Of a stretch of DNA of 64,000 nucleotides, positions 1 to 11,500 are shown one piece after another. Below the pieces are notes generated by a model. It ran no database searches. It saw only the letters and a program-made list of their open reading frames with translations, and was not told where the DNA came from. The stretch lies in NCBI GenBank assembly GCA_022497155.1, contig MU385739.1:186001-250000 (forward strand). Reading direction: 5' to 3'. A program made the translations under genes and the position numbers. Position 1 is the first letter of the stretch, and every line of letters begins with the position of its first letter. The DNA comes from Whalleya microplaca. Lineage: Eukaryota; Ascomycota; Sordariomycetes; Xylariales; Xylariaceae.

Positions 1-83
1 ATGGCAAGATCATTGTTAGCACTTAGTTTCCATAATACCAATTAAGATAGCTTCATTTACCGATGAAAATAGATCCAACTCCA

Positions 84-1316
84 TCATGCCTTTCCGGACA
101 ACAGGCCGCGAATAAATGCAACAGGGGATTCCATGAATGGGTGGTTGGCCCGCAGCTTCCGCTGCCACGACCTTGGAAAAGATGATAAGAAAACATCTAG
201 TCGTTCAATCTCCTCATTATCCCTCCCTTCCTCAACGGCGCGATCGAGTTTACCATCGTCAAATGCAATGCCGTGCCACAACAGTATGCCAAGAGTCTGT
301 GCCTTTTTAACAAGGACAGTCTGCTTAGCATCTTGAGCGAGCTCAGGAAGCATAGATAGAAGCATTCTCCAGAAAATGGCACGGAGATGCTTTGCTTCTG
401 GATAATAAACAAAATGGCCATCTTTATCTTCTCCGAGGAGCTCCTCTAAACCATACATGCCGACACCGAAAGGCAGAAATTCTGCTTCAGTCCAATCGAC
501 CAAGCCGCAGATTCTTCCCGAGTCTGGATATACCATGATATTGGAGGGTAGAAAATCTCCGTGACTTAATGTCCATGGCAAGGACTCGATTTTAGGAAGA
601 TCAACAAGGAGTGATCTGACAATACCGCGAAAACGATAAGGAAGATTGTTCGCCATGAGTTCTAGACGCCACCGTAGGGACAAACCAACTGTCTTCTTCT
701 GAATTTTTTCATTATTCTGAGCATGTGCCCAACTGCTCGCTTGCAGTCTAGCAAAATCTCGCACGATTTGTTGTCGTTGCAACCTCAGCTGCAAACGGCC
801 GGGTTCTATACGGAAATCCGCGAGTGATACGCCTGGGATCCTTCTCATCGAGAAGACTAATAGACCAGTATCATGCAACTGGCCAAGAAACTCAGTCTCG
901 GGAGCCAGGCGCCCGAAGATTTCACTGGCAGCTCTTGTGATGCCAATGTCAAGCTTGTGGGTCGCCGGCCGGAATTGGACGACGTTGTCTTGACCCACAA
1001 ATACTGTATAAGAACAGTAACCTTGAAATGGAGCAGGCCGGATCACTTGTGCCGAGTATCTTGACTTCACAAACATGTCGCAGTCATCTTTAACTGTCGG
1101 AGGCAGTTTGCACCGGTTGAAGAAAGGTGCAAATGAGACTCCTGAGTCTTTCAGCTCAACTGCCATGTCGTTCGACACGCACGCGGTTTTCTCATTTAGG
1201 AAAGGATCGTGGCGCTTGTGATACAACAGACTATAAGATTCGGCTTTTATATATCTTAGCTCGACGTTGGATGGGATATTATTGACTCGAAGTTTAGCGC
1301 TCCCATCTCCCCCCAT
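84..1316 (-). CDS. Aminoglycoside phosphotransferase-fold (APH) family protein
   Basis: This is an uninterrupted 410-residue frame read from an ATG at 1316 to a TGA at 84. The catalytic core of the APH/choline-kinase fold is visible. The Brenner-type motif HGDFLPSN puts His252, Asp254 and Asn259 in the catalytic loop. GLVDWTEAE supplies the metal-binding Asp274. The segment between the two lacks insertions. The family phosphorylates small hydroxyl-bearing molecules or proteins with ATP or GTP. Fungal genomes carry many expanded members with no known substrate, so a role in antibiotic resistance should not be inferred. No signal peptide or membrane segment is evident, so a cytosolic location is likely. 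The gene stands alone, and more than 2 kb without a gene lies upstream of it. The family call is firm and the substrate is unknown. Confidence 0.85.
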   Translation of the reverse strand: MGGDGSAKLRVNNIPSNVELRYIKAESYSLLYHKRHDPFLNEKTACVSNDMAVELKDSGVSFAPFFNRCKLPPTVKDDCDMFVKSRYSAQVIRPAPFQGYCSYTVFVGQDNVVQFRPATHKLDIGITRAASEIFGRLAPETEFLGQLHDTGLLVFSMRRIPGVSLADFRIEPGRLQLRLQRQQIVRDFARLQASSWAHAQNNEKIQKKTVGLSLRWRLELMANNLPYRFRGIVRSLLVDLPKIESLPWTLSHGDFLPSNIMVYPDSGRICGLVDWTEAEFLPFGVGMYGLEELLGEDKDGHFVYYPEAKHLRAIFWRMLLSMLPELAQDAKQTVLVKKAQTLGILLWHGIAFDDGKLDRAVEEGRDNEEIERLDVFLSSFPRSWQRKLRANHPFMESPVAFIRGLLSGKA

Positions 1317-3629
1317 GAAGAAGAATGACTAGATGAGGGGTAAAACGGAAATAAGCATATCTCACAAAAGGTCTCGTGACAATTCAGTTATTCTTGAATT
1401 AGAAAACACCCCACGTGCATGTTGGTAGCCGAGCAGAAGGATCAAAGCGTAAGGGGCTTGGCTTAGGCGGAAGTCTTCAACGTTAACTTTACTGGTCACT
1501 TTCCATCTATGTGTCTTTTGGTTTGGTCAATTTTATACAACGAAAGAAATCGTTGCAAAGCGACTGTTTGATATAGCAGTTACCTGCCAATTGACGAAAT
1601 CATCTTTATAAAACAAATGACATCAGATCTCCAAGTCTTAAAGTCACATCTGGATGTGTGGTGCGATGAATTGGACTGTGTACTGACACGAGATTACAGC
1701 AGATATCAGTTGATTGTATTATAGCCTATATATGCCACAGGTACCTGACATTATAGAAGAGATAATTAGGTCTGAAGCTGAGACAGGATTGTTTTGGTCT
1801 GACTCAAGATGTGCCTGTGGCCGGTTCTAACATCTTATGGCGTGACAATCTTTTGCTAACGTAATAATGTATGGGGAAAATGAACTTCTTAGAATTGGAG
1901 GTGCATAATAATACAAGACAATTATTAATGTACGAATATTGTCATTGGATGAAGATGGACTTTAGATACTAGATTATGCTAAGACTGAGTGGAAGCTCTA
2001 ATCTTAAATAGTCTGTATAACAGCTACTGATGTTTTATTTTGTGCCAGAAATAAACTTCGATAGCTTACTGGCTTTCGCTTGTAACATCTCCTTGAATTC
2101 CGTGTTAATAACCGGAACTTGTTGATCAACTATATAGCACAGCACTATAATCTAGTTGATACAAGAAAATGAATCTCACTCAAAAGCCTTCCAATCGTCC
2201 ATCGTATCCTCTCTATGAATCATTTGCCTTCCTCATCTCGAGCTTAAGCAGGTACTTCATTTACTACATTACTGTCAAAAACGCAAAGGGATTGCTTATT
2301 GAGAATGGGTGAGCGATACTTAACTCAGACCCTACCTGGCCATATGTCGACTCACGACCCCAAGTTGGCGCACTGGGGCTGCGACTTTGAAGTAACAAAA
2401 GACCGAGTAGGCGAGATATCCTCTCGGTAGAACACACGAGCTAACGATTGCTGTGAAAGCTGATATGAGATAGTTCAGCGGCTGGTACAACTCACATTAT
2501 TCGTCTATTTCTAGTATAACCTCCCGAGATTCGTGTATCCGAGTTCGATCTAGTATGATTTTGTGTTGCTCTTTCATGTCTAACTAGGAGATACACTTGT
2601 TTGCTTTTCCCAGGCTGCGATGCACCTACGGCACCGAATCTTCAAAATCGTGTTCAAGTATATCAAGTCAATGCGGACTTATCTTAGAGTTCTTCGGCTC
2701 GCACATATATGTGCATCACCCGTCACGCCCTACGGGAATATGTGCAGTATGTTGTAAGACCTAGTGGATGTGGAACGACGATCTTCATAAAATCAGACTG
2801 TGAAACACTAGAGTTGTTGTCGATGGAACATCATGACCCGGTATCCACAAAGATTGATACAGAGTTGCAACTTGAGTCAGGTGGTTAGGCCAGTGAAATA
2901 ATATGGCCCTATCAATGACTGGAGGTTTTATTGTAATTTTAAGAGTCTCAGACAAGGCTTCCCAATTGGAATAAAGGTTGCCTTATTGAGAAGAATAACA
3001 GAATAGGTACCGGCGTCGTCGGTCACCGCTGCATGTAACAACGGTGGTTAGTGCCTAATGTTACTTGCATTAGAAGCCTCGAAAAGTAATTGATTCTTGG
3101 GTAACTGGAAGGAAGGACTCGCGATGCACAGCCGCTATAAACCTGACCAGCAGACACTTCCGTGCCACATGAGATTGCGATCACGGCATGCCTACGAGTA
3201 GCATGGCCTCCAGCGGGATTTAGAAATAATCTAATCATGAGGGCTTCACGAAGTCGTGCCTGCTAGAACAGGCATGCCAAACTGGTCGCACCACACCTGA
3301 TCTAAATTTAAATCAATTTCTGATTTACTACACATAATAGTCGGGTGTCCCACATGGAAGGAGGCAAGGGCTCGACGTGACCTCCTTTCGTCATCAAATG
3401 TGACTACAATTGGTGTTGTTGGAAGGCTTTGGCGGCGCTGATTATCAGCCACTGTCAGGAATGTATCGTTGGTTCTGCCTCCTACTAACCAACCTCAACG
3501 ATACTTGAGTATTTAAATGATCATCAATAATATGTTTACCTAGTATCTTTTCCGAATCGGCATTCGTTGCATTGGATTCCATGGCAGAACTTATTCGCTT
3601 AATGGTTGTCCATTGAACTTGGTATCGTG
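1317..3629. other. Intergenic region with no supported gene
   Basis: This AT-rich stretch lies between the APH-type gene and the DUF2235 gene, which point away from each other, so it holds both promoters. All open frames are short (about 70 codons or less) and lack recognisable domains. The only structure noted is an imperfect inverted repeat at 3463-3504, listed separately. Confidence 0.6.
3463..3504. repeat. Imperfect inverted repeat upstream of the DUF2235 gene
   Basis: The left arm at 3463-3474 (GTATCGTTGGTT) is complementary to the right arm at 3487-3504, which is interrupted by a 6-nt bulge. It lies about 130 bp before the proposed start codon of the DUF2235 gene. It could form a hairpin, but its function is unknown and it may be chance. 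Confidence 0.4.
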
Positions 3630-5819
3630 ATGACCTCAATCTTCAAACCGACGAAGAAACGCATCATTCTGTGTTGCGATGGAACATGGCAGAACTCGTT
3701 CGTGTTAAAGAAACCCTGCTGTCTCATATACTAATACGATGTAGAGACAATGGCTACATCAAGCCATCGGCCAAAAACCCCGTCCCATCTCTCCAGATTC
3801 CGTCAAACGTAACCCGCATCTCGAGAGCATTCAAAAGACTTTGTTCCGACGGCGTCTTCCAAATTGTTTATTACCTGACCGGCGTTGGCTCTAGGTCAGG
3901 CATCGTTGACAGAGTTCTCGGTGGAGCATTTGGGATCGGCATAGCAGAGGTTTGGACCTATGATGTCTCTGGAGCCGTAGACTATTTGCGGAACTGATAC
4001 GAGTCTTAGAACATCCGCGAAGCGTACGCGTATATCTGCGCCAACTATGTCGATGGCGACGAAATCATTCTCCTCGGATTCAGTCGTGGGGCGTTCACCG
4101 CGAGATCCATTGGCGGCATGATATCCGATCTCGGCTTGCTTACGCGTGAAGGCATGGAGTTCTTCTACCCTATCTTCAAGGATATGCAGAATTGGATGAA
4201 TCCCAAGTACAAGGACTCATTCCCACAGCTCCCATTTACAGGCAAGCCAAAAGGGGCAAATGCCGTCCACAATTACCGTGAGAAACTTGTCGAGGTAACT
4301 ATGTTGAGGGCGTTTTGACGAGGCTAGTCGTAAATAACAAGTCGCAGAAAGGATACACCCGCGTTCGTCAGAATAAGGGCCAGGGAGATCCGATCAGAGT
4401 TAAAGCTATCGGTAGGTGAACGTAACATCACGGCGCAGTATCGGCAATGTATACTGATCATATTAATAGGTGTGTGGGATACCGTTGGTGCCCTAGGAAT
4501 TCCCAATGTCGAGATACTTTCCAGACTCGGCATAAAACGTTCAAATCAAGAATGAGTACTCCCAATATTAGTAAACCTTACCTGCAACTGACAAGAATTT
4601 ACATTCAGATTTTACAACACCCATCTCTCTGGCAAGATCGAGCACGGCTTCCATGCCCTCGCCTTGGACGAGACGCGCGGCCCATTTAGTCCCACGCTAT
4701 GGGAGCGACAGCCAGAGCACGGCAGTACCTCAGACCTGCGGCAAGTCTGGTTTCCGGGAAGCCATGGAAATATCGGCGGTGGATGGCTGGACCAAGGAAT
4801 AGCTAATATCACCTTGGCCTGTTCGTTCCCAATGCCCCCCTCTCCCAACCGTCCCTTCGGGCAAGCGCTCACATACCTAATGAACAGGGATGATGGATCA
4901 ACTCGCCTCCGTCGGTTGCGAATTCGTAGACGACGCGCTCGAGCGCCTCTTCGAGCGCAACGTGAAGTACTACGAGGACATAGAGCAAGAAAAGACCGCG
5001 CGGCAAAAATGCGCCTCCTGCTGCTGCGGCTGCTGTGCCTCCTGCTGCCGGGGCGCCGTATCGCGGAAGAAGAAGTCCCGGCCGTGGGCCGTCAAGCACA
5101 TCTACGACTCGAACCACCCGGTGCGCCCCTGGTCGCTGCACACGATCCGCTCCGTGCAGAGCCCGCTGTACAGCCTGGTGGGCAGCGTGACGCGGTCGCC
5201 GGGCCTGTACAAGAAGATCGACCCGGACAGCGGGCGCGCCACGCGCGCCTTCCTCGAGGACACCAACGAGCGCGTGCACTGCTCCGTGCGCACCCGGCTC
5301 GCGTGCGAGGGCCTCGACCTCAACGACGCCGGCCTCTGGGGGTGCGCGGCGCTGCTGAAGAATTGGCGCCCCCGGCGCGTCGCCGCGAGCTTCCATGATC
5401 CCATCCCGCAGGACGCCAAATGGGGCCCGACGAAACTGAGGGGCATCCTCAAGGACCTGGAGAGTGCGGTGGAGGGGGCTCTCGCGGGAACCAGCGCCGG
5501 CGCCAGCGCGAGCGCCGTCACTAACGGAGGTGGTGCCGGCGGTGCGGCTGCGCACGCTCTGCAGGCTGGTCAGATAGGCGGTCTGCGCTGGGTCTGGGAG
5601 TACATTGGGCCTGAGGGCGAGGCTCCGCCCGACACCACGTTGGTGGAGGAGAGCATGGGGCCGTACGAGAAGCACTTGCTGGCGTTGTCGGTTGGCAAGG
5701 TGCAGATCCTTGAGTATGCGGAAAAGAGGGAGGTCAGTGAGTTCAAGGCCATTAGGAAGTGGTCGAAGAAGCAAAAGACCAAGGAGTCGAGGAAGGACGA
5801 AAAGAAACCTGAGGCGTGA
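3630..5819 (+). CDS. DUF2235 (Tle1-like) alpha/beta-hydrolase, possible splice-donor defect
   Basis: Seven exons (3630-3697, 3745-3949, 4010-4294, 4348-4411, 4470-4551, 4609-4820, 4888-5819) join in frame to give 615 residues. The N-terminus reads KKRIILCCDGTWQNS. The nucleophile elbow GFSRGAFTAR follows, then VWDTVGALGIP with the likely acidic residue, and GSHGNIGGG with the likely catalytic His. This is the DUF2235 fold shared with bacterial Tle1 phospholipases, so a lipase or esterase activity is probable; the fungal substrate is unknown. Exon 7 carries a Cys-rich patch (CASCCCGCCASCC) followed by a basic run, and the protein ends in a Lys-rich tail. The fifth intron (4552-4608) has good branch and acceptor signals but begins AT instead of GT. 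If it is not removed, a TGA at 4553-4555 ends the protein after 234 residues and before the His motif. The gene may therefore be expressed through a rare AT-AG intron or be a recent pseudogene. Confidence 0.85.
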
Positions 5820-6286
5820 GCGATGAGATCAACGAGAGAGGATACTGGTAAGAGAGGTGTGGGTTGTATTGAGGCGTGTTAGCATTAATAGACTATAGAC
5901 TTCTGTCACTTTCAGGCGCTCATGCAGGGCGACTTGTCGTGAGTACACCTTATGAAAGGAGGTAACGAATGAAATTTGACAATGTTCTCACTGAGTCGAT
6001 GGATTCGTGACAATGGGATAGATTGAGCTCATTCATGCCAGCTGAATGGCGGTATGTATAGGAGTTGTGTTGAGTGAGTCACGTAATTTATAGGCTGCAG
6101 TGTAATTGTCGAAACATCACGTGCAAGTAGATATCGATGAAATGAGATCGCGAGCTCCAATCAAATAATTCTACTCCATCCATCAATTCTGAAAAGCGAG
6201 ATTCACCAACGACATTTATTAGAAATCGTTGGTTGAAGTCTCGAAGTGCGGCCCTTGAGCGTCTCTTGAGTGACGATTACTTCGCG
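5820..6286. other. Intergenic region before the ARL2-type gene
   Basis: This 467-bp stretch holds the 3' end of the DUF2235 transcript and the promoter of the GTPase gene. I see no gene and no clear TATA element. Confidence 0.6.
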
Positions 6287-7173
6287 ATGTTGTCAATCCT
6301 CCGAAAAGCGAGGCTGAAGGATAAGGAGATGAGAATCCTGATGCTGCAAGTTTTCACCTACCTGAGGCTCCATTTGAATATGAGCCTTGCGATTGGGGAG
6401 GATTAAGCTAACGTCGAGGATAGAGGCCTGGATAATGCGGGGAAAACCACCATCGTCAAGAAGATCATGAACGAGGACGTCAACACCGTCAGTCCGACGC
6501 TAGGCTTCATCATCAAGACGATCGACTACGAGGGGTGAGCGAGCCACACTGGAGCCTAAATACCTAGGTATTCGGGCTATGAGAAGAACCATCAGCTGAC
6601 ATTGCTGCAGATATAAATTGAACATTTGTGAGTGCTGGCCTTGAACCACAATCAATTGAGCATGACACATAGGTAGCTCAGAGCAAGGCTGACCGAAGCC
6701 GGTGAAATAGGGGACGTCGGCGGGCAGAAGACCCTGCGCTCGTACTGGCGGAACTACTTCGAGAAGACGGACGCGCTCATCTGGGTCGTAGACGCTACCG
6801 ACCGGTTGCGAATCGACGACTGTCGCGAGGAGCTGCACGGGCTGTTACAGGAAGAGGTACGCACGCATATCTACCATTCCCGGCCTTCCCCAATGTCATC
6901 ACATATAATCATCTACAAGTGCGACGTTCCAGGAGGCTGACTGACGGTGACCACCGCTAGCGTCTCACGGGCGCGAGCCTGCTGGTGTTCGCCAACAAGA
7001 CCGACGTGCGCGGGTGCATGGACGAGGCGGAGATCCTGGCGGGCCTGCGCCTCGACGCCATCCGCTCGCACCGCTGGCACGTCCTGCGGTGCAGCGCGCT
7101 GACGGGGGAGAACCTGAAGGAGGGCCTCGCGTGGGTGGTCGAGGACGCGAAGGCTAGGCTGTTCCTGTATTGA
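6287..7173 (+). CDS. arl2: ARL2/Alp41-type small GTPase (tubulin-folding pathway)
   Basis: Five exons (6287-6345, 6424-6534, 6611-6627, 6711-6856, 6961-7173) give 181 residues, close to the about 184 usual for ARL2. All nucleotide-binding motifs are present: GLDNAGKTT (P-loop), SPTLGF (switch I Thr), WDVGGQ (switch II), NKTD (guanine specificity, with Thr where Gln is common) and SALTGEN. The start MLSILRK lacks the Gly2 that Arf proteins use for myristoylation, as expected for ARL2. ARL2 (Cin4 in budding yeast, Alp41 in fission yeast) works with tubulin-folding cofactors in alpha/beta-tubulin biogenesis. The first intron uses a GC donor (GCAAGT) and the third exon is only 17 nt. Both are required for a continuous ARL2 sequence. 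The identification is firm. Confidence 0.93.
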
Positions 7174-8528
7174 GGGCTGCTTATGTATCCGTAGCACAGC
7201 ATATTTGATAATTGGGAAATCTCATCTGGAGTCGGACGAAGCTGAGATGGAATGCGATAGTCTGTCGAGGTTGGTTGCACGGGTGTGACGGCGATAGAGT
7301 CGTTCGCTTACCCGTACGAACACGGCATGCATACGTAGACGCGGACGCTACAGGGGAATAAGAGAGCAAGCAGCATGCCGTACTCATTAGTCGGATGAAA
7401 CATCACGAGGATTTCTAGGTGTCGCATTGAGAGACACTATGCTATAGGGCTGTCAGAAGCGTCTAGATCTATACAAGTATGTAGCGAGCAATCCATCAGT
7501 AGCGTCCGTCGGCTTTTCATGGGCCCCTATCTCATCCCAATTCCTGGTGATATTCCTGGTGATATTCCTGGTGATATTCCTGGTGATAAACATTTGGTGA
7601 AACAAAAGATCACAGTAAACCCTGCTCCCGAAAATAGCGTGATACTGGGGATAAGACCGGGCTAAGACTGGGGCTGAATGGCCAGTCAATGGCGGTTTTG
7701 CCGTGGTCTGAGCGTCGAAATCAACATCAGCGCTCACCGTATGCATGTACTTTATATGTTGAAGTACATGCACACATCATACTACCATCAATATAAATAA
7801 GCAGTAGAATCACGGTATGATTTGATCTGAGACAGGCTAGTTACGCACGTAGAGGAACGAGATCTGAATTATACGTATGAAGTAGAATGAAATCTACTAT
7901 GGAATCTTCAGGTAACAGTCCTTTTGAAAGTGTACATATTAATCCGGTTATTATTTTCCCGTTTGTATCATATGATTCACCAATGTTTACTACATCTGCG
8001 TGTTATGTATGGTAGCTAGCTATGTATGTACTTACATATAGATGGTACATGATGCAGCCATTTCAGCAGTCCAGGCGCCCAATGATGGAGGTTCAGGTCG
8101 CATTAGCTGCCAGGCACCGCCATACCGGGCGTCGGCTGAGTGTCTTTACTGGACAAGGCCACAAGGGCTACGACGTATATCGACAGGGATGGTGGATGAC
8201 ACGCAAAAACCCACTCCATCCATTTGTTGATGGGTGATTCCCGCTTGACCACCATTTGCTTTTCTTGTTAATAAAGTTGACTAGCTGGGCTGAGGGCTCC
8301 ATCACATCACCAACTGACTGTCAACAACAAAGAAAAAAAACAAGCTTCCCGATCTCTGCCTGGCCCGATAGCCCGGATATACCTAGCTGACGACCTAAAA
8401 ATCATAATTATAACCATTATAAACCTCTATTAATCTCCACGCGTTGCCGTGTCATGTTTCTGCACTTAGCGTCTTGTCGCTATTATTATTAATTCGTAAA
8501 TAAAAAAAGAGAAACACAAACAACCACT
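7174..8528. other. Intergenic region with a short tandem repeat
   Basis: No gene is supported over these 1.36 kb. The stretch contains the 12-bp tandem repeat at 7540-7587. The last 200 bp before 8529 are A/T-rich and probably hold the promoter and 5' leader of the gelsolin-domain gene. Confidence 0.6.
7540..7587. repeat. Four perfect copies of a 12-bp unit
   Basis: The unit ATTCCTGGTGAT occurs four times head to tail without a mismatch. On the minus strand it would encode repeated ITRN, but the surrounding 106-codon frame has no other coding sign. It is best read as a minisatellite. Confidence 0.9.
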
Positions 8529-11500
8529 ATGTCGGAGGATGTGTCGAAATTTCTCATGCAGGTGAAAGAACTGGGAGACCGACGAGTTGAAGAAGACGAG
8601 GCACGATCGAGAGAACTAGAAGAGAAGATATTGCAGGAGAAGAAAGAACGACAGGCGCGACGTGCAGGTAAGTACGCACAAATTCATTTTATTGTTACAT
8701 CCTTCCGTTTTTGCTGCTTTTCCTGCTTTTCTACCTACGCCGGAATGCCCTCACCTCCTCCCCTCCTCCCCTCCTCCCCCTCCATTTCCATGTGTATCGG
8801 CCGCCATTGGCCCTGTTCCTCAACCACCACACAACGAAAGCAATTTTCTTTACTTCCTCAATCTACCGGTCATTCAATGTCAATTCATGTTATTCATGTT
8901 TATAGCTCCTGCAAAGTTAACGTCTTTCGCCAGAACGGGCCAGGTCTATTTCGCCTCAAAAATCATCACCTGCCAACACCCCACCACCGCCATCACATCG
9001 CACTAGCACACCGGCCACCGACCGCCTAGCTTTGGACTCGTCTCCCATCATCAAGCCGCCTGCGAGTCCTACATTCCAGTCCTCGCCTCCGACCGAAGAA
9101 GAAATGCCCGCCCGAGTCCAGCCGTCGACTTCGCCCTCGAAAGAGAACGAGTCGCCCTTCGACACCGAGTCCAAGTCAGCGGGGCAAACATCGCCCACAC
9201 GGACTGGGTCCACCGTCAGGGGGCTGTCATGGCAACAACGGCCCAATTCGCAGGCTTCTGACCGTTCACGATCTCGTCCGCTGTCTGTCGTGGCCACAGA
9301 GAACGCAGCCCGTTCGTCCACCACCCCTTCCGAGCCCGTTTCTGCCACCGAGCCCGTCTCGAAAGACCAGATTGCCTCAGCCTTGTCGTCCAAAGACCCC
9401 TCGTGGTTCCGCCAGACGCCAGACAGAGGTGCTGGTTCCGCCGCTTATAGACGGAGCCAGGCTCCAGACAGCCCAACAATACCTTTGTCCACGCCGCGCA
9501 CCCAGCTTCCCGGCATGTCGCGTGTTCCGTCCGGTGAGCCTCCAAAGGATGACTCGAGCTCCCATCCCGACACCCCTGCGCAGCATAAAAAAGTATTGTC
9601 ACTAGGTTCACCATTGCCTTTGTCAAGTTTTCCAAAACTAGACCCACCTAGTAGTGATACGCCGCCAGAAACTGAAATGGACCAGGAACGGCCAGGTTTG
9701 ATGTCTCCTCCCCTAGGACGAACATCGCCGATCAGGTCAGACAGGCCCGTCTCACCAACAAAAGGCATGGGAGGTTTTGTAGAGAGTGCCATGATGAAGC
9801 GCTCCGACAGCATTAGCAAGCGATGGAGCGTCCAGTCTCCCACCGGCTTGAAACGCGTAGACTCAATTGCCTCGAACCGCACCGGCCACGAGTCGCCAAC
9901 TCGCTCACACGCTCGTTCGAGGTCGAGGCCCGCAAACATAGTTCATGAGGCTTTTAGAGACCCGGCACTCAGTCCTACCTTGGGTCGGGATGCTGAGCAC
10001 CAGGGAGAGGACGGGTTCGGCTCGGCAAGGTCCAGCAGCATACCAAAGCTCGAGACGAAATTATCCCCGGGCCCACAAGAGAGCGAGACGCGCAAGACCA
10101 CACCGCCTGTTAGCCCTTCTAAGACTATGGATTCGAGGAGATGGAGTCCTACAAAAGCTAGCTGGCTGGAATCTGCTCTGAACAAACCGGAATCCCCCAA
10201 GCCCAAGATGACTCAAGCTCCCCCCAGCCAGCCTGCCTGGATGGCAGAAATCCAGAAGGCAAAAGCCGAGAAAGCTGCTAATTCCAGCATCGAAAGAAGT
10301 AGGTCTCCAACTATTTCGCACAAGCATCAAGTCAGTATCGGCGGACTTATGAGGTCTTCGGCCCCTGGCACCACCGCGAAACCGCCTCCACTAAGTGGTC
10401 TTGAGAGTCCAGTCGCCCCTACGCTCCCAAGTCTCAGCCCTAACTTGCACGGCGCCCGTAGGGAATTGCAGAGCCCGACATCTCCAGTTGTTGAGAAGGG
10501 CACCCCAGAAAAAGCGAAGGAAACGAAACCTGCAGAGTCATCCTTACCTGCCAGCAATCCCAAGACTGAGACGCCGCCCAAGAAGGACTTCCGAGCAAAC
10601 CTGAAGTCTAGACCCGCGCCAGGTTCTAATTCAGTGAGTGGGCCAGACAACGAGCTTAAGAACGTCTTTGGCAATCTGCGAAAGACGACAACACAGAATT
10701 ATGTCGCACCAGATGAACTTAAGGGTAATATTCTCAAGGGAAAAGCAGCTCTCAATATTACTGGTGGTCCCCAGAAGAATGAGCGCAAGGATGAATTCAA
10801 GGAGGCTATCTTGGCAAAGAAGACTGAGTTCCAGAAAGTTCAATCGGAAGGCCGGGGCATATCGCGCAAAGATAGTGTGTCGAGCGAGACTCCGGTTCCA
10901 GAAGGTCTTGCTAAACGAGGCGAGCTTGGACGATCAAAGTCATTCTACCGAGATCCGGTTATTCCGGAGTCGATGGTGGTGGATAATGAACGAACACGCT
11001 CAATGTCAAAACCCGAGCGGGCTCAAGAGCCACAGCCACCGCCCCGGAACCCAGAACGAGAACGGTCTCGTTCTCGTGTTGAGGAGAAACGCGAACCTAT
11101 TCCGGAGCCCGTGACATCCAGAGCAGGTCGTCGCCCAACTATCGCTATAGGGCGGGACTCGGTTAACCCTACCCCTATCTCCAAGAGATTCCAGGAGGCC
11201 ACATCTTTGCCTGGACCTGTAAAGGAGACGCCCGCTCCCGGTTCAGCTCATGCAACCCCTATTTCCAAGAGATTCCAGGAGGCCACATCTTTGCCTGGTC
11301 CTCCAAAGGAGACGGCCGCTCCCGGTCGCTTACCAGGAAAGCTTGCAGGCAGTGCATTGGCGAATCGATTCAACCCAGCACTCGCCGGTTTGCTTGCTAA
11401 AGGACCCCCTGGTGCATCCTCTACATCTACGCCTGCGGGTATATCAGCGTCAAAATCCACCTCTGAAGCCAATGACAACGAGGCTGGCCCAGCACCTAAG

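Noticed and set aside
3580..3705. Two similar 20-bp stretches around CATGGCAGAACT near 3582 and 3685
   Set aside because: The second copy is family-conserved coding sequence (GTWQNS), and the similarity is too short to call a repeat.
4869..5774. A 301-codon minus-strand frame opposite the last exon of the DUF2235 gene
   Set aside because: It is the antisense shadow of a GC-rich coding exon and has a low-complexity Ala/Arg/Gly composition.
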